64,000 nucleotides of DNA from Adiantum capillus-veneris (GCA_014529385.2 CM043969.1:10271001-10335000), one strand, 5' to 3'. Positions 44,835 to 56,854 are shown, counted from the first letter of the stretch. Numbers and translations: made by a program. Notes: generated from the sequence alone by a model not told the origin.

Positions 44835-45192
44835 CCAAGCTAAAGAGAAGATAAGACAACATGAGGAAAGTGTTACACCTTCTCTTGCGCAGACCTCTCA
44901 ACCTCCAAAAGAACCATCAATAGAAAGTGAGACAAAAAGTACTAGCTAAGGAGGACTAGTGTTGGTTGAGAAGGTTAATGAGCCATTAGATGCCCTCCTA
45001 AAAGTCTATGAAACACGGCTCAAAAACAACCAAACCCAAGAAAAGAGATGGATGACATATCCATATGCGGAACTAGAAAAGGAAAGGCTTGAAATGTTCC
45101 AAAAAATGATTCAAACAGCCCAGCTTTACTAGAACCACCAGTTGGAAAACCTGAGGGTGTGATCCTTGTCCCACCAACACCAGTAATCTTAC
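44835..45192 (+). pseudogene. gag: A1 gag, continuation after E
   Basis: Charged, helical reading (AKEKIRQHEES, LLKVYETRLKNNQTQEKRW, YAELEKERLEMFQKM) that continues the Lys/Glu-rich segment left of E, with one stop and one shift. Ends in a Pro/Val-rich phrase (PVGKPEGVILVPPTPVIL) that is cut by the A2 LTR. No domain name assigned. Confidence 0.45.
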
Positions 45193-46144
45193 TATTGACG
45201 GCTGGGTCAACAACACGGCATAACTCAACAAAGCCTTATTCTCTAAGAGTTATGGAATGCTGTGGATTATGGTCATAAACATCATTTGTAATAAGTAAGT
45301 AGTCTAGCCGTAGAAGCTAGGGTGCAATGGAACTTCCAGATTGTGAATACAAAGCCATTTGACCCCTCAAACTCTATTTTTGGTTAACCTAAGGTGACCT
45401 TAGTATATAAGGTACCTATGTCATTTTTATAAGGACACACAACTTTATCATAATCATAGTTTTAAGCTGCCACCATCGACTGTGTATGAGAGAGGAAGAG
45501 AGAGAGCGTGAGCTTCATCCTCGCACTACTCCCCGCTCGCTCATCGCATTGTAAATCTGAATGCACCATCATGCTAGCCTCCGCAAGTGCTACACAACAA
45601 CGTCGGGCATTCCTCGTGGAACGGAGCAAACGTACTCATGCATCTAAGAGATAATCGTGGCTGTAAGTATATCAAATGATGTTTGTTTTCTACCTGCAAG
45701 TAGTCATTAGAACCATAGCGACATAAGCTACGCATAGGTACTCATAGATTTCAGTTTTGGGCACTTATAGATTTTGGATTTGTCTTCATACGCGATTTTT
45801 GTAGATGGGTTTAGAGCTAGGGTTTTAAGTGTAGAGGCTTAGGGACATGTGTATCCTAGTGAGGGGATGGTGTTCCTTAAGTTTCGTACGATTCAGGTAT
45901 GGTTTATTGAGTTTCCTTCCGTTTGTGTGTATGTGAGCTTGGTGGTGTAGTTAAGAGCAGTTAGACTCTATGTTGTGTTTAGTTGCCCTTCCAGAGTGTT
46001 GTATCTATAGGATGGTCTCAGCCTAACAAGCTAACAAGATTTTCTCTGTGTGCCTATCGTGTGATCTGTGTCCTCAATTGACATTATGTTGATCTAGGTT
46101 GTGTTACATGCACTTTATGGGTGGTGTGATTCGCTCCCGCAACA
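45193..46144 (+). repeat. 5' LTR of A2
   Basis: 952 bp. Starts TATTGAC (TG mutated to TA) and ends CGCAACA. TATATAAG at 45404-45411. Aligns with 7412-8302 throughout. Confidence 0.83.
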
Positions 46145-46145
46145 T

Positions 46146-46163
46146 TGGTGCCGTTGCCGGGGA
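46146..46163 (+). promoter_or_regulatory. Primer-binding site of A2 (tRNA-Asp type)
   Basis: TGGTGCCGTTGCCGGGGA, one mismatch to the tRNA-Asp complement, one base after the LTR. Confidence 0.82.
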
Positions 46164-47959
46164 TACAAGGACTTAGGTAGGTATTTCTACTAACACTTGT
46201 GTGATGGTTGCTTGCTTTATTTTTGGCTAAAGAAAGCATTTTTCTTAATTGGATCTAGAAGAGGTTATTCCGAGATCAAGTGGATAGCGAGGAAGCGTGT
46301 GTCTTGTCGAGGGTCTGCGACTAGGTAGATTTAGTTAGGATTTGTAGATTAGAGTAGTTGTTGTGGTGGATGAGTGGTTTGTGAGGTGATAAAAGTGTTT
46401 GCTAGTTTGTGTGTGGCATTGAAGCGTTTTTCTACTCATAGATGCAAAGCCCCATATGATTTGTAGGAGTAGCTTTAGCTAAGTGATTTGATTCTGATCT
46501 AGAGCTATTCATCATTGAATTATTTTCTAAGTGCTTGTTTGCATTCAGAATCACTAAAAAGTGTGCTTTTGAGGAAAAAATGCAATAAAAATAGTTTTGT
46601 TGACATTTTTGCATGGCTAATTGATGTTGAGCATATAAAAGGGCATGTGCAAGGGTTCTATGCGAAAAAACTATAATTCTGTAAACTTAGACTTTATACG
46701 CATATGAAGTCTCAAGGCCCATCTAGAGACCAAATTTCAAAAATTTGACTGCACCAGAGTGTTCAAAAAGGGGTTTTACTCTTAGTGCACATAGAAACTA
46801 GAGTTTTGACCAACTCTTGACACCCAAAAGACAAAAGATAGAGTGTCAGAAACGGAAAAAATAAAAACTTGTGATTTTGAGCTCAGTTTTGCATGTAAAT
46901 TGGTAGAAGTGATTGAAAACCAATGCTAGACACTTGGGGATGCTTGTGAATGAATTCTGTCCAAAACTTCATCAGCAAACATTATACGCGTATGATGTCT
47001 CAAGGGTGATTCTGATAGTAATTTTGAATTTTTGACATTATATCCATCTTCTGCATGTTGTGTTGAGCACATACACCAAATTTCATGTCGATTGGACCTA
47101 TATATTGAGAGTTAAGGGGATTTTTACTCTTTCAGGGGATTTCCTTGGAAAACTGATGATTTTGAGCAATTTTGACATCCAAAATTTGTTGTAATCAAAT
47201 ATTCTTGTTCAATGCATCAAGGAGTACCTTGGATAGAAATCTAAGTGAAATCTGAACAAAAGACTTTATACGCGTATGAAGTCTTAAAGGCCAGATCAGG
47301 GGTCAAAACTTGCAAGTGAGTGTACCCTTGTGATATATAGCATCTAGAAAGCATATTGACAAGATTTCATCAAATTTGGATCACTTTTGGCCTTGCAAAG
47401 ACCATAAGACGTATCTATGCCATAACTTGCTTGTATTGTCCATAACTTACCCAAAAAGTGTCAGAATTCAATATCTAAAACTTGTTGTGAGTTTCCAGTA
47501 CAGTGAGGAACCTTTAGAGTAAAACTAGCTTCATTCTGACCAGTTAGACTTGATACGCGTATGAAGTCTAAAGGGCACTTTTAGAGACCAAAATTGAAAT
47601 CTGAGCTTAGCAGGGTGTTAAGCACCACAAGACAAGCTCACACACCAAAATCTGAGCACATAGACTTTATATGCGTATGAAGTCTCAAGGCTAGATCTGA
47701 CACTCAAATTGCACTTTTGACCACATAGGAGGGTTGGAAATGATGTGTTAAGCTTTCGTGAAAAATTTCATCTCATTTGGACACATACTTTTTCATTTAA
47801 AGAGAGTTTGCAGATACAAGACTGAAAAGGTAAAAAAGAGGTGAATTTGAGCAATTTTGACATCCAAAATTTGTTGTAATCACATTTTCTTGTTGTATGC
47901 ATCAAGGAGTACCTTGGGTAGAAATCTAAGTGAATTCACAGCCAAACGACTTTATACGC
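46164..47959 (+). repeat. A2 leader: periodic palindrome units
   Basis: Palindromes start at 46689, 46977, 47261, 47546, 47662 and 47947 (the last cut at base 13 by B3). Intervals are 288, 284, 285, 116 and 285 bp. Typical half-site AGACTTTATACG, with second half CGTATGAAGTCT. No coding potential seen. Confidence 0.87.
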
Positions 47960-49102
47960 TGTAAGGAGTTTTTTGGAGCAAGAGATTGCGCATATGTACA
48001 TACACATGCATGGTACATCGAATAAAGGATTGCCCATTTTCCATAGCCAGGTGGTTACGTGGGGCCCACATGTGTACAGGTAGGACAGCATGTACATAGT
48101 GCATCAATTTTCACTATTACCAATACCAATGTGTTTTTTCTACAATAATGAGGAGTTGGTAGCGCGTAAAACTTCTTGAGGAAGCTATCCGCGGGCCGAC
48201 AACATGAGGTAAGCAGATGTGTCGGATGGCATCTAGTGGCGTCAGGAGGGCGAATGGGGTCAATACTTGCACGCGGAGAAGTACGGACACAACGTGGGTG
48301 TTTTCTTGTGAGAATTATGCAGAAAGGTCATCATGAGGACCATATTTTGGGGCCACTTTACGTGGTGACGGGATGCATTATTGGAAAGAGTTGAGTGCCA
48401 GGTGTGCGGATGGATGCAAAAAGGTGACAACTATGCACTGCGAGGTCAATTTTGGCCTGTTCGAGGTCCGTTTGAGGTCATCTAAAAGGCCAAGGGTGCC
48501 CAACTAATAAAGCTAAGTGTGGGAACTGAAAAAATAGAGAGAAGACCAGAAAAAACATGGAGAAGAGAGGAGGAACAACTGCAACTGTGTTTTTGGGTTT
48601 TTTGGAGCCTGTTTTGGTCGTAAACTGCTCATCCGAGGTCGGATTTGAGCACTTCGACATTGTAGACTGGGGTTTTGGGCCGTTCGGGATGCGTTGGCGC
48701 TGTCCATTTTGCCAAATTCCTTACTCTTTTTCTGCTGTGTAATCTTCTTCGGTGAGTGAAGCCTCTACTTAACTTTGTGGTTGTATATGGTGTATTTCTT
48801 CAATACTGTGTAAACTATTTGCCCCATTGGTGTTGGCCCAAGCTCATTTGTATCTAAGCATCAGAAGTTCTCCTCTTTTGAGCTGAATTTTTTGGGTGTG
48901 TGTGTGTGTGTATGTCTCTGTATGGAGTGGGCAAGTGGATAGTCTCTCTCCTCTCACTCCATAGATGTGTTTCCTGTCTCGGCCAGGCGGGTTGTGCAAG
49001 CCGAGTGGTGCCCCATAGTGTGTGTGTGTGTGTGTGTGTATCTTCCAATAGTGTGTGTCGGGTTGTTATAGAGGCATTCTGTGTGTTTCCATCCCGCTCA
49101 CA
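47960..49102 (+). repeat. 5' LTR of B3
   Basis: 1143 bp, TGTAAGGAG (TGTCAGGAG in relatives)...CCCGCTCACA. (GT)n runs near 48896-48914 and 49019-49040. Confidence 0.9.
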
Positions 49103-49108
49103 TTCTTT

Positions 49109-49128
49109 TGGCTCCCCCACGGAGGATC
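49109..49128 (+). promoter_or_regulatory. Primer-binding site of B3
   Basis: TGGCTCCCCCACGGAGGATC, one change from B1, six bases after the LTR. Confidence 0.62.
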
Positions 49129-49848
49129 TTCTTCAAGTACCTTCGGCTTTGGGCTTCAAGCTTCGAGATTCGGGATTACAGGTTGCAGACTACAGGTTAC
49201 AGGTTACAGGTTACAGGGACATGTAGAGGTACAGGTGATTCACACAGGTACAGGTAGCTGGAGTATAGTGATATACTAGCAGTGGTGTCACTTGCAGTTG
49301 TTGTGGGTATGCATCATTTGGCGCCTGTTTGAGCACATTGTCTGCTGGATTGTACGTTACTTGTGGAAACTACCATTGAACGCCTTTGTGAAGCCATATT
49401 TGGTTTTATTTGGCAGTCCCAGCCATTTCTGAGACTTGGTATGGAAGATAGTCATTTCTGAGACTTGACTATACGTGATTTGCATTAGCCTTCGTGTGAG
49501 GGTCGATAGCGTCAGGTTTTATTGAGCTGGGGGATTCTCAAATGTGGAGATCCTTTCGGTGATACAGGTAGCTGGAGCACCCTTTTCGTGACCTTGCCAT
49601 AGGCTATGTACTAGTGAGTCCTATTTGATGCTCGGGGTCTATTGTTGACAGTTTATGCATACATATACAGTCTATATTTTGGGTTCACACTGCTCTACTT
49701 TTGGGGAAACTCTGTCAAAATTTTTCCAAGTTATGATGGCTGGTCTTTTCGTCTTTTAAGCCATTTATGCTCTTATGCTGCTAAAATTTTGGCAAAATCA
49801 GAGGATTAGTCAAGTGTGCTTTTTTGGAAGCTACATGGATGGCTTTTA
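49129..49848 (+). other. B3 leader with ACAGGT repeats
   Basis: Imperfect tandem TACAGGT units at about 49176-49261. The remainder is non-coding. It matches B1 18219-18931 in reverse orientation. Confidence 0.5.
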
Positions 49849-50067
49849 ATGGATAATCACGACGGACCTCAATTCACTCCTTTTCATTTAACTCAAAGAA
49901 TCTAGATAAATGTTCATGTGTCCAGGAAGATTTTTTTCCAGTAGTGCATAGTCTTTATGTTCAGGCCAAGAAGATTAAGAGAGATCCTGGAATGTCCTTT
50001 GCCTGTTGTAATTCCGATGATCAACTATGAAAACTCATTTGATGTGCATGTGTTTGTCCTTATCTAA
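49849..50067 (+). pseudogene. Mini-ORF of B3, SFDV-tail small protein (two stops)
   Basis: Same 72-codon frame as B1 with in-frame TAG at 49903-49905 and 49942-49944. No indel relative to B1. Ends SFDVHVFVLI-stop, 103 bp before the gag ATG. Confidence 0.58.
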
Positions 50068-50170
50068 AGTTGATCTCCATTGAAGTTTATGGGAATTGAG
50101 TCAGTCAAAAGTTTTGGGTTCTTGCACGTGTGTTCAAAGGGGTTCTCAAAGCATCGTAGCTTGGGTAGCC

Positions 50171-51526
50171 ATGGCTTTCTCTTATCCGGAGTTTCATGGA
50201 AGAAGTGATGAAGATGTGGAAGACTTTTTGGAAAAGATGGAGGTTGTCTGCATTAGCAACCAGATTCATGACCCTGTACAGATGTTACGTCTTCTCCGAA
50301 TCTGTTTGAAGAGTGATGCACGAGTTTTGTCCAAAGCATTTGAAGAGGAGTTGCGTGTGGCTGATCCACCTGTAAGATTGAGTTGGGACAATCTACGGCA
50401 TGGGTTGAAAGTGGAGTTTGTGAAGATAGAAGATCCCGACAAAGTGTGGCAAGAAGTACATGCTTTAGTGCAAAAGGAAGGTGAGCTGGTAGATGCGTAC
50501 ATACGAAAGTTTTCATTGGCATGGGAGAGGATGTGCAAGGCCTTAAAACCACAAGTACCCCCGCCTGACATGATGAAGAAGGACAGGTTCTTGGCTGGTC
50601 TTTGGGAGAATATACGTTGGAGAGTGGAGCTAAATAAGCCTAGGACATATGAAGATGCACTAGAGGGAGCAAGGAACAAAGAGTGGAATCTGAGGAAAAT
50701 GAGCCAGTTAGGGGTGGATTCTTTGTCCATAAGGTCTGAAATTCAGCCTATAAACACTTCGCAAGGTCGCATGCTAGGGGTTCATCATGAACCAGTGGTT
50801 TCTGTTACTCCTCAGGTTATGCCAACAGTGGTCACTACAGTAGTGCAAGATGATGGGCTAAGGCAAGACATGAGGCAAGTGGTAGATTTAATGAAGAATC
50901 TCAGCCTAAACATGCTAGGTCAAGTGGGAAATAATCGAGATCGAGGGAGGTTTGCAAATCAGCCAGGAGGTGAAGAAAGACCCAGGAATGGTGCTGGACA
51001 AAGTAATGGTAGGTTCTGGAGGCAGACGCCCACATGTTATAATTGTGGAGAGTTGGGACACATCAGCCCGCAATGTGATAAGCCACCAAGGATGGGTGGA
51101 GATATGTATCCATTGCCAAGACAGGTGTTAACTAGGTCAAATGATTATGGCATCGAAATTAAAGGAGATGAAGGAACCAGTGGATTAACCCAGGAGGAAA
51201 AGGGAAAGACAAAAGTGCTAAGTGTAGTCACCTTGGAGAAGGCATCAAAGCTAGAGGATACATTAGTAATGCCTATTGGGAAGAGGACCACAGAGGACAA
51301 GGAAGGAATAAGTGCCCCAGGTCCTAGCAAGAAGAAGGGAAAGAGTCATGAAGGCGAGGATGTCAAAGACAAGAGGAAAAGGAGAGCTCGTCGCAAGTTT
51401 CATGTTTCAGATTTTCCACTAGGGGATGGGCAATTAAGCTATGACTTGAAGGAGGATCTGACAAGCAGGAAGGCAGATGTTACTTTTGGGAAGCTTATAG
51501 AGATGGTGCCTAAACTAAAGCGATAG
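50171..51526 (+). pseudogene. gag: B3 gag
   Basis: Start at ATG 50171 (MAFSYPEFHG); the frame is open upstream to 50096, but that part is not conserved in B1. Gag core (to residue ~190), a region of Gln/Val-rich spacer, one intact CCHC knuckle CYNCGELGHISPQC, then the Lys/Arg-rich segment. Ends at TAG 51524-51526 where B1 reads Gln (CAG), a C-to-T change. Best-preserved gag in the B family here. Confidence 0.85.
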
Positions 51527-52719
51527 TGGAAGAGGATGGTTAACCCAATGGAGAAAGAGCTAGAGAGAGGTTCAGTGAAGCTGTTGGCGATGGATGAGCT
51601 ACTAGACATTTGCCCAATAGTAGATGTGTGGCACAAAAGAAAAAATCTGGGACAAGGTTATGTGGATGGCAGAGCCCAAGTATGTGTGATGACACACTCA
51701 TGCGTTGAGAAGATGGGTCTCACAGTGACTGGGATGTCAGGCTTCCGGATCAGATTGGCAAACCATCAAAAAGTAAAATGTTTGGGTGTTGTAAAGAGCT
51801 TAGAGGTGGAGGCATATGATGCGAAGGCAGTGGTTGATTTTCATGTGATGGCAGCAGGGTTGGGAGCATATCCTATCATATTGGGTAGACCATGGTTACG
51901 TGCAGTGGGAGCTGTTCAAGATTGGCGATGTGGTACTATTAGCCTCTTTGGAAAGACAGGTGCCAAGAAGCTTTATAATATGGACACAAGGAAACGATTG
52001 GAGGAGATTTATGAAGATGAGGATGAGTCTAGTGATGAAGACTATTCCACAGTGTCTGACGAGGATAGTGATAGTACTACCAGCAGTGATGAGGATGTTG
52101 ATGTTGCATTTCTTTTGATGGATAAAGAAATCCAGGAGTCTGGTTTAGTTGCATTTGCGAATGAAGTTGAAGATGAAAGTGAAGGGCCTTATGAAGTGAT
52201 TGAAGGACTAATGCAGACCAAGGTTGAATCGTCAAAGAAGCAGGAATTGATGACACAAATGATCAGTGGAGACCTCTCAGCTATGGAGAAGGAGATATAT
52301 TTGCACATGCTGGCTAGTTTTCCGGATTTGTTTATTACTTCATATGAAGAGATCAGAGGGTTCAAGGGCAAAGAGATGCATATAGAGCTGAAAGAAGGTG
52401 CTAAGCCAGTGCGACAAAGGCTAAGAAGGATGGGTCAAGAGCAGATGGATGCCTTGAGGGAAGAGGTGGACAAGTTATTGAGGGCAGGGTTCATAGTCCC
52501 TTTGGAGACCACAGAATGGGTGAGTCCAGTAGTAGTCAGTCCAAAGAAGGATGGGAAGTGGAGGATTTGTGTAGATTTTAAACCCTTAAACGCAACCTCT
52601 AAGAAGAACCCATATCCTCTTCCATTCATTGATCAGATCTTGGATTCAGTGGCAGGTTATGAGAGGCACAGTGTGTGTGATGGTTTTTCAGGCTATTTTC
52701 AATTGAAGATTGCTCTTAA
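51527..52719 (+). pseudogene. pro-pol: B3 protease, acidic linker and RT N-terminal half
   Basis: Open in the gag frame from 51536. Protease reads VDGRAQVCVM (Gly to Arg next to the active Asp, likely dead) and YPIILGRPWL; then the Asp/Ser-rich linker and RT up to GFSGYFQLKIA, where H interrupts the frame. Confidence 0.85.
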
Positions 52720-54057
52720 CACTAGAATGGTAACCTAACAGGACATAAAAGTGTCCTTTCAGGGTTTTGGGAAAAAATTCCAAAACCATAGTAGATCCAC
52801 TCATTTTGAAAAATCCTTTCATGAGCTTATAGTTCAATAACTACTACATATGGAAAAAATGAGAAACTTGTAATTTTCTCATCCCTTGGTCACTACAAGC
52901 CTCCAAAGTTGATGGACCAGTGCATTTTGCCCAAAACAGCAATTTCTTACGGTTGATTGCATATAAATAAGAGTGGAGATTTTTGTAGGACATGAGATAA
53001 AATGCCCCGTTAAATTCAATGGGTTGGTGACCAAAACATATGGTTGCTTTTACGTCACTAATTTTTTTTGGGCAAAAAAAATAGGTACAAAAAAGTTGCA
53101 TTTTTGCCATTCTGCGGACCTATCATCAAAGTTTCTACAGTCACGCTCAATACAGATACTATATACATGTTTTCTTAGTTCCCTTTGGGCCTCTGGATTC
53201 AAAAGGAGCCATGGAGCATGTCAAAAGGATAATGGATCTCTTACAATTAGAACCTTGGGGACAATGATAAAGTGCTAAATACAGCAAACATGAAAAAACT
53301 GGGTTTAGCATTATGACCTCTAGAAACCCATAGAAACTACTCAATATCTAGCCAAGTTTGTAGTCTATGATTAGATATAGTCACTACCTACAAAATACAC
53401 ACAATTGACCTAAGAAACTAGCAATATTGAGAAAGTTATACTTGCTACTCTAAAATGTATCGTATTCTTCAGCAATCAAAAAACTCAACCATCATCATAT
53501 ACTATGCTATATAGCATATTAGGTCCCCCAAAACTCAAGGAAGATTAGATTTATGTTATACATTACACTTACACAATCAAAATTGAATTTGGATATCAAG
53601 AAAGCCACCAAAAAATTCATAAAAGTGCTAATTTTGGCCAAAAAACAGGATTATGCAATTCTTGTAAATTGTTCATAACTTTCAATTTTAACACTTAGCT
53701 CTCCGTACAAGCATCAAAACATGTTGAGAACTATGAAGGCCTAACCTCTAGCCATCTAAACCTCACAAACATGAAGTTTAGAGTGGTATAGTTGCCAAAA
53801 ATTAAAAAAAAAGCCAAAAACAGGACCCGTTTTTTCACACAGTTTAGGTTCAAAAATGTTGTGCAAGAGTAAGGTTATTGGTGAGATCGATACTAAAAAA
53901 AAAATGCTAAGTTTTTTTCAGCTCATAAGGCAACTTTGTGGATATATAGCACCTAGAAATTCATTTTCATACTCTTCAAATAATTCAAGCAAAATGGTCA
54001 CTTAACAGGACACAAAAGTGTCCAAAGACATAAAAGTGTCCTGTTACCATTCTAGTG
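52720..54057. mobile_element. Element H: non-autonomous DNA transposon, TTAA duplication
   Basis: 1338 bp with terminal inverted repeats starting CACTAGAATGGTAAC and flanked by TTAA (52716-52719, 54058-54061). B1 has the uninterrupted site (CTTAAGG/CTTAAAG). Subterminal hairpins of the form GGACA(C/T)AAAAGTGTCC occur at both ends. No coding capacity seen. CACTA-type termini suggest the En/Spm superfamily, but that family makes 3-bp duplications; TTAA and CACTAGAA also resemble piggyBac-type ends. Superfamily left open. Confidence 0.8.
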
Positions 54058-54061
54058 TTAA

Positions 54062-55721
54062 AGACCGCACAAACACAACATTTATTACGCCATGGGGCTG
54101 ATATTGCTACACAGTATTGCCATTTGGGTTGTCAAATGGACCATCTTTCTATCAAGAGAGAGAAAATTGGGTATTGAAACCATTCATTGGTAGTTGTGTT
54201 AAAGCTTTTATGGACGACTTTTGTGTCTATAGCAGTAGGGCTGAACACCATGAGAAGCTGAAAATGGTATTGGCTCGATATGATGAATGTGGAGGACAAC
54301 TAAATCCAAAGAAATGTCATCTAGCACAGCCAAGGGTGAAGTTATTGGGCCATATGGTGCTAGAAAATGGCATTGAGGCTGATCCAGACAAGGTTAAGTC
54401 TATTATTCTTCTTCCATCACCTACGAGTACGAAGCAATTGGCAACCTTTATACACAAAGTGAAGTACATGGCACGGTTTATTCCATTGTCTTCACAGCTT
54501 CTTTATCCATTACAGCAAGTGGAAAAGCATGATCCATTGCAATGGGATGACAAGTGTGAAGAAGTGTTTCAAGAGGTGTTAGGGGGGTTGTCAGCCATGC
54601 AGGCTCCTGATTCGGAGCATGTGTTTTATGTAAATCCATTAGTAAGGGATGATGCCATTGGAGCCATGCTATTGCAAAAGGGGAAGGGCAGCCATTATAT
54701 GAGGCCAGTGTATTGTGCAAGCCGAGTGAAGCTAGTAGCAGAGAGAAAATTCTCCGAAGTTGAGCTAGTGATGGCCAGTGTAATATTTGCTTGTCGACGA
54801 TTTCGTCATTACTTTCTACCACGACCTTTTGTTTCCTTGACGAGTTACGCCTTTTTGCCACAGTTAATTAATGGTACTAACATGTCAAATGTGGTGAAGA
54901 AATGGATAATTGAGCTGCAAGAGTTTGAGTTCTCTTTTCTAGTGGAAGACAGTACAAGGGCTACCCTAGCTGATTTGTTGACCTACAAGGAGAATCCCCT
55001 TATTGTTAAGGAAGAGGTGGTGATAAAGGTAGTTGAAGAAGTGCCACAGATCAGCAATGCACATGTGTTGTTCTTTGATGGTTCATACAGGAAGAGCCAT
55101 GATACAGCTTCAGGGGGTATAGCACTTTATGATCCAGAGGGGAAGCTAGTATGCAAGAGAGGGTTCAAATTGGATGCTCATAGTAACAATGAGGCTGAAT
55201 ATGCTACTCTGGAAGCCGGATTACACATTTGTTTGAAGCATGGGGTTCGAAGGTTGAGCATAAAAGGTGATGCCTTGTTAGTGGTGAAGCAAGTGCGGGG
55301 TGTGTGGAAGAGCAAGAACAGCTCATTGAAGGAAAGGTGTTTCAGAATTAAAGGGCTGTTAAAAAAGTTTGAAGCATGGAGCATCAGACACATTGAACGT
55401 GCTCTAAATGGAGAGGCACATGAAGCAGCTCAAAGCATGATTGGGGAGCTATTTGTGTTGAGGACCACTTTACCTATTTATTATGGCCGGGAAATTTTGG
55501 CTCAAGAAGAGGAGTTTTTGCTAACAGGAATCATTCCAAAGGAGATTCAGAAGTCTAAGAAGTATGGTTTTGTGCGTAGAGCATACAGGTACAAATTGAT
55601 TAGTGATGTCTTATACATGAAAGGGGCTGATCTCTTGTTGAGACGTGTACCTTGGAGGAAGGAGCTTTACAGAGTGTTGGAAGAGAATCATGAAGGCGCA
55701 TGTGGCGGCCATTTGCTCTAA
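54062..55721 (+). pseudogene. pol: B3 RT C-terminal half and two RNase H domains
   Basis: Resumes at KTAQTQHLLRHG-type reading after H, then an open frame from 54117. RT active site FMDDF at 54207-54221. The first RNase H reads FYVNPLVRDDAIGAML and lacks TDH (degenerate). The second has LFFDGSYRKS, NNEAEYATL, IKGDALLVV and GEAHEAA. A frameshift near 55710 separates it from the integrase. Confidence 0.85.
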
Positions 55722-56854
55722 AGATCACTTTGCATAAGATCTTGCAAGAGGGGTATGTCTGGCCTAGTTTACACAAGGATGTTCACCATTGGTGTAGGTC
55801 TTGCAATAGGTGTCAAGCATTTGGGAAGAGAGTGTTGAAGCCAGAGTTACGAAAAACCATTATGGCATTTGATGTGTTTGAAAAGTGGGGGATTGATGCA
55901 ATAGGCCCATTACCTATCACAAGCAAGGGCAAAAGCTATATTTTGACTGCAGTGGACTATCTCTCTAGATGGGCAGAGGCTATAGCAGTAAAACAGATCA
56001 CTACAAAGGATGTGGCAAAATTTGTGTATGATGAAATATGTTGCAAGTTTGGGGTGCCACTGGAGCTACTTTCAGATAAGGGGCCTCGCTTTAGAGCTAA
56101 ACTGCTAGATTTTTTATGTGCAAACATGAAGATTAGGCACCATCATACCACTCTTTATTACCCACAATGTAATGGCTTAAATGAAAGATTCAATGGTGAG
56201 TTGGTACAGATTCTTTCGAAAGTGACAGAGTACCAAGGAAAGAATTGGGATTTGGAATTGCCTAGTGCATTATGGGCTTATCGTACGTCGGTGAAGATAG
56301 GTACAGGGTTTACTCCATTTCATTTGGTATATGGAAAGGAAGCACTATTGCCTGTGGACGTAGAGTTGCCTGCAGTCAAGATGCTAGAGAAGTTGCTTGG
56401 GCTGCCTAGTGATGCATTCAAAGAGAGGCTCTTGCAGTTACAAGAGGTTCAGCTGGATAGGATGAGTGCATTGGAACATTATGGGCAGATGCAGGATAAG
56501 GCTTTGGAAAAGATAAATGAAAAGGTCAAAAGTAAGGGTATCAAGAAGCATGACTTGGTTTTGTGCTACAACAGTAAGCTGGACAACACCTTCCAAAAGA
56601 AGTTTCAAATTAAGTGGGAAGGCTCTTTCAAGGTAGTGGAGTGTTTCTCGAATGGTACATATCATTTGGCTAACCTGGATGGAATTCTGCATAAGTCAAG
56701 GGTCAATGGATTGCGTCTTAAATTATATCATGCCAGGTTAATGATGGTCGAGCAAGATGAGTTGTCCGTGTATCAAGTAGTGTTGGTCAAGGATGAGGAG
56801 ACTTGTGACGTTGCGAGTCTCGTATCGCTTTTTGCTGCTGCTGATCATGAATGA
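55700..56854 (+). pseudogene. pol: B3 integrase
   Basis: CRSCNRCQ zinc-finger half, GIDAIG, LSDKGPRF and GLNERFNGE (D, D, E visible), then a C-terminal region with a coiled segment and barrel, ending TGA at 56852-56854. A shift at the start removes the N-terminal His pair from this frame. Otherwise open for 384 codons. Confidence 0.85.

Larger units (their letters stand above)
7412..45192 (+). mobile_element. Element A1: Ty3-type LTR element with palindromic leader (interrupted)
   Basis: Own sequence: LTR 7412-8302, primer site, leader 8322-9390 and 20119-~21964, decayed gag 21965-23664 and 44835-45192. It is interrupted by B1, by E and finally by A2, after which A1 continues outside the window. 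The gag phrase runs directly into the A2 LTR with no polypurine tract, which argues for nested insertion of A2 rather than a shared 3' LTR. No pol of A1 is visible. Lineage unassigned, but the tRNA-Asp primer site is typical of plant non-chromovirus Ty3 elements. Confidence 0.75.
45193..47959 (+). mobile_element. Element A2: second A-family element, 5' part before B3
   Basis: LTR, tRNA-Asp primer site and palindromic leader, then interrupted by B3. The rest lies beyond the window. Inserted into A1 gag in the same orientation. Its leader palindromes have different outer arms (GACTTT/AAGTC) from A1 (GACATC/GATGTC), so it is a distinct subfamily. Confidence 0.75.

Noticed and set aside
45193-46144. 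A2 LTR read as the 3' LTR of A1 (one simple element with two LTRs)
   Set aside because: No polypurine tract precedes it, the gag reading runs straight into it, and it is followed by its own primer site and leader. Nested insertion fits better, though a tandem array cannot be fully excluded.
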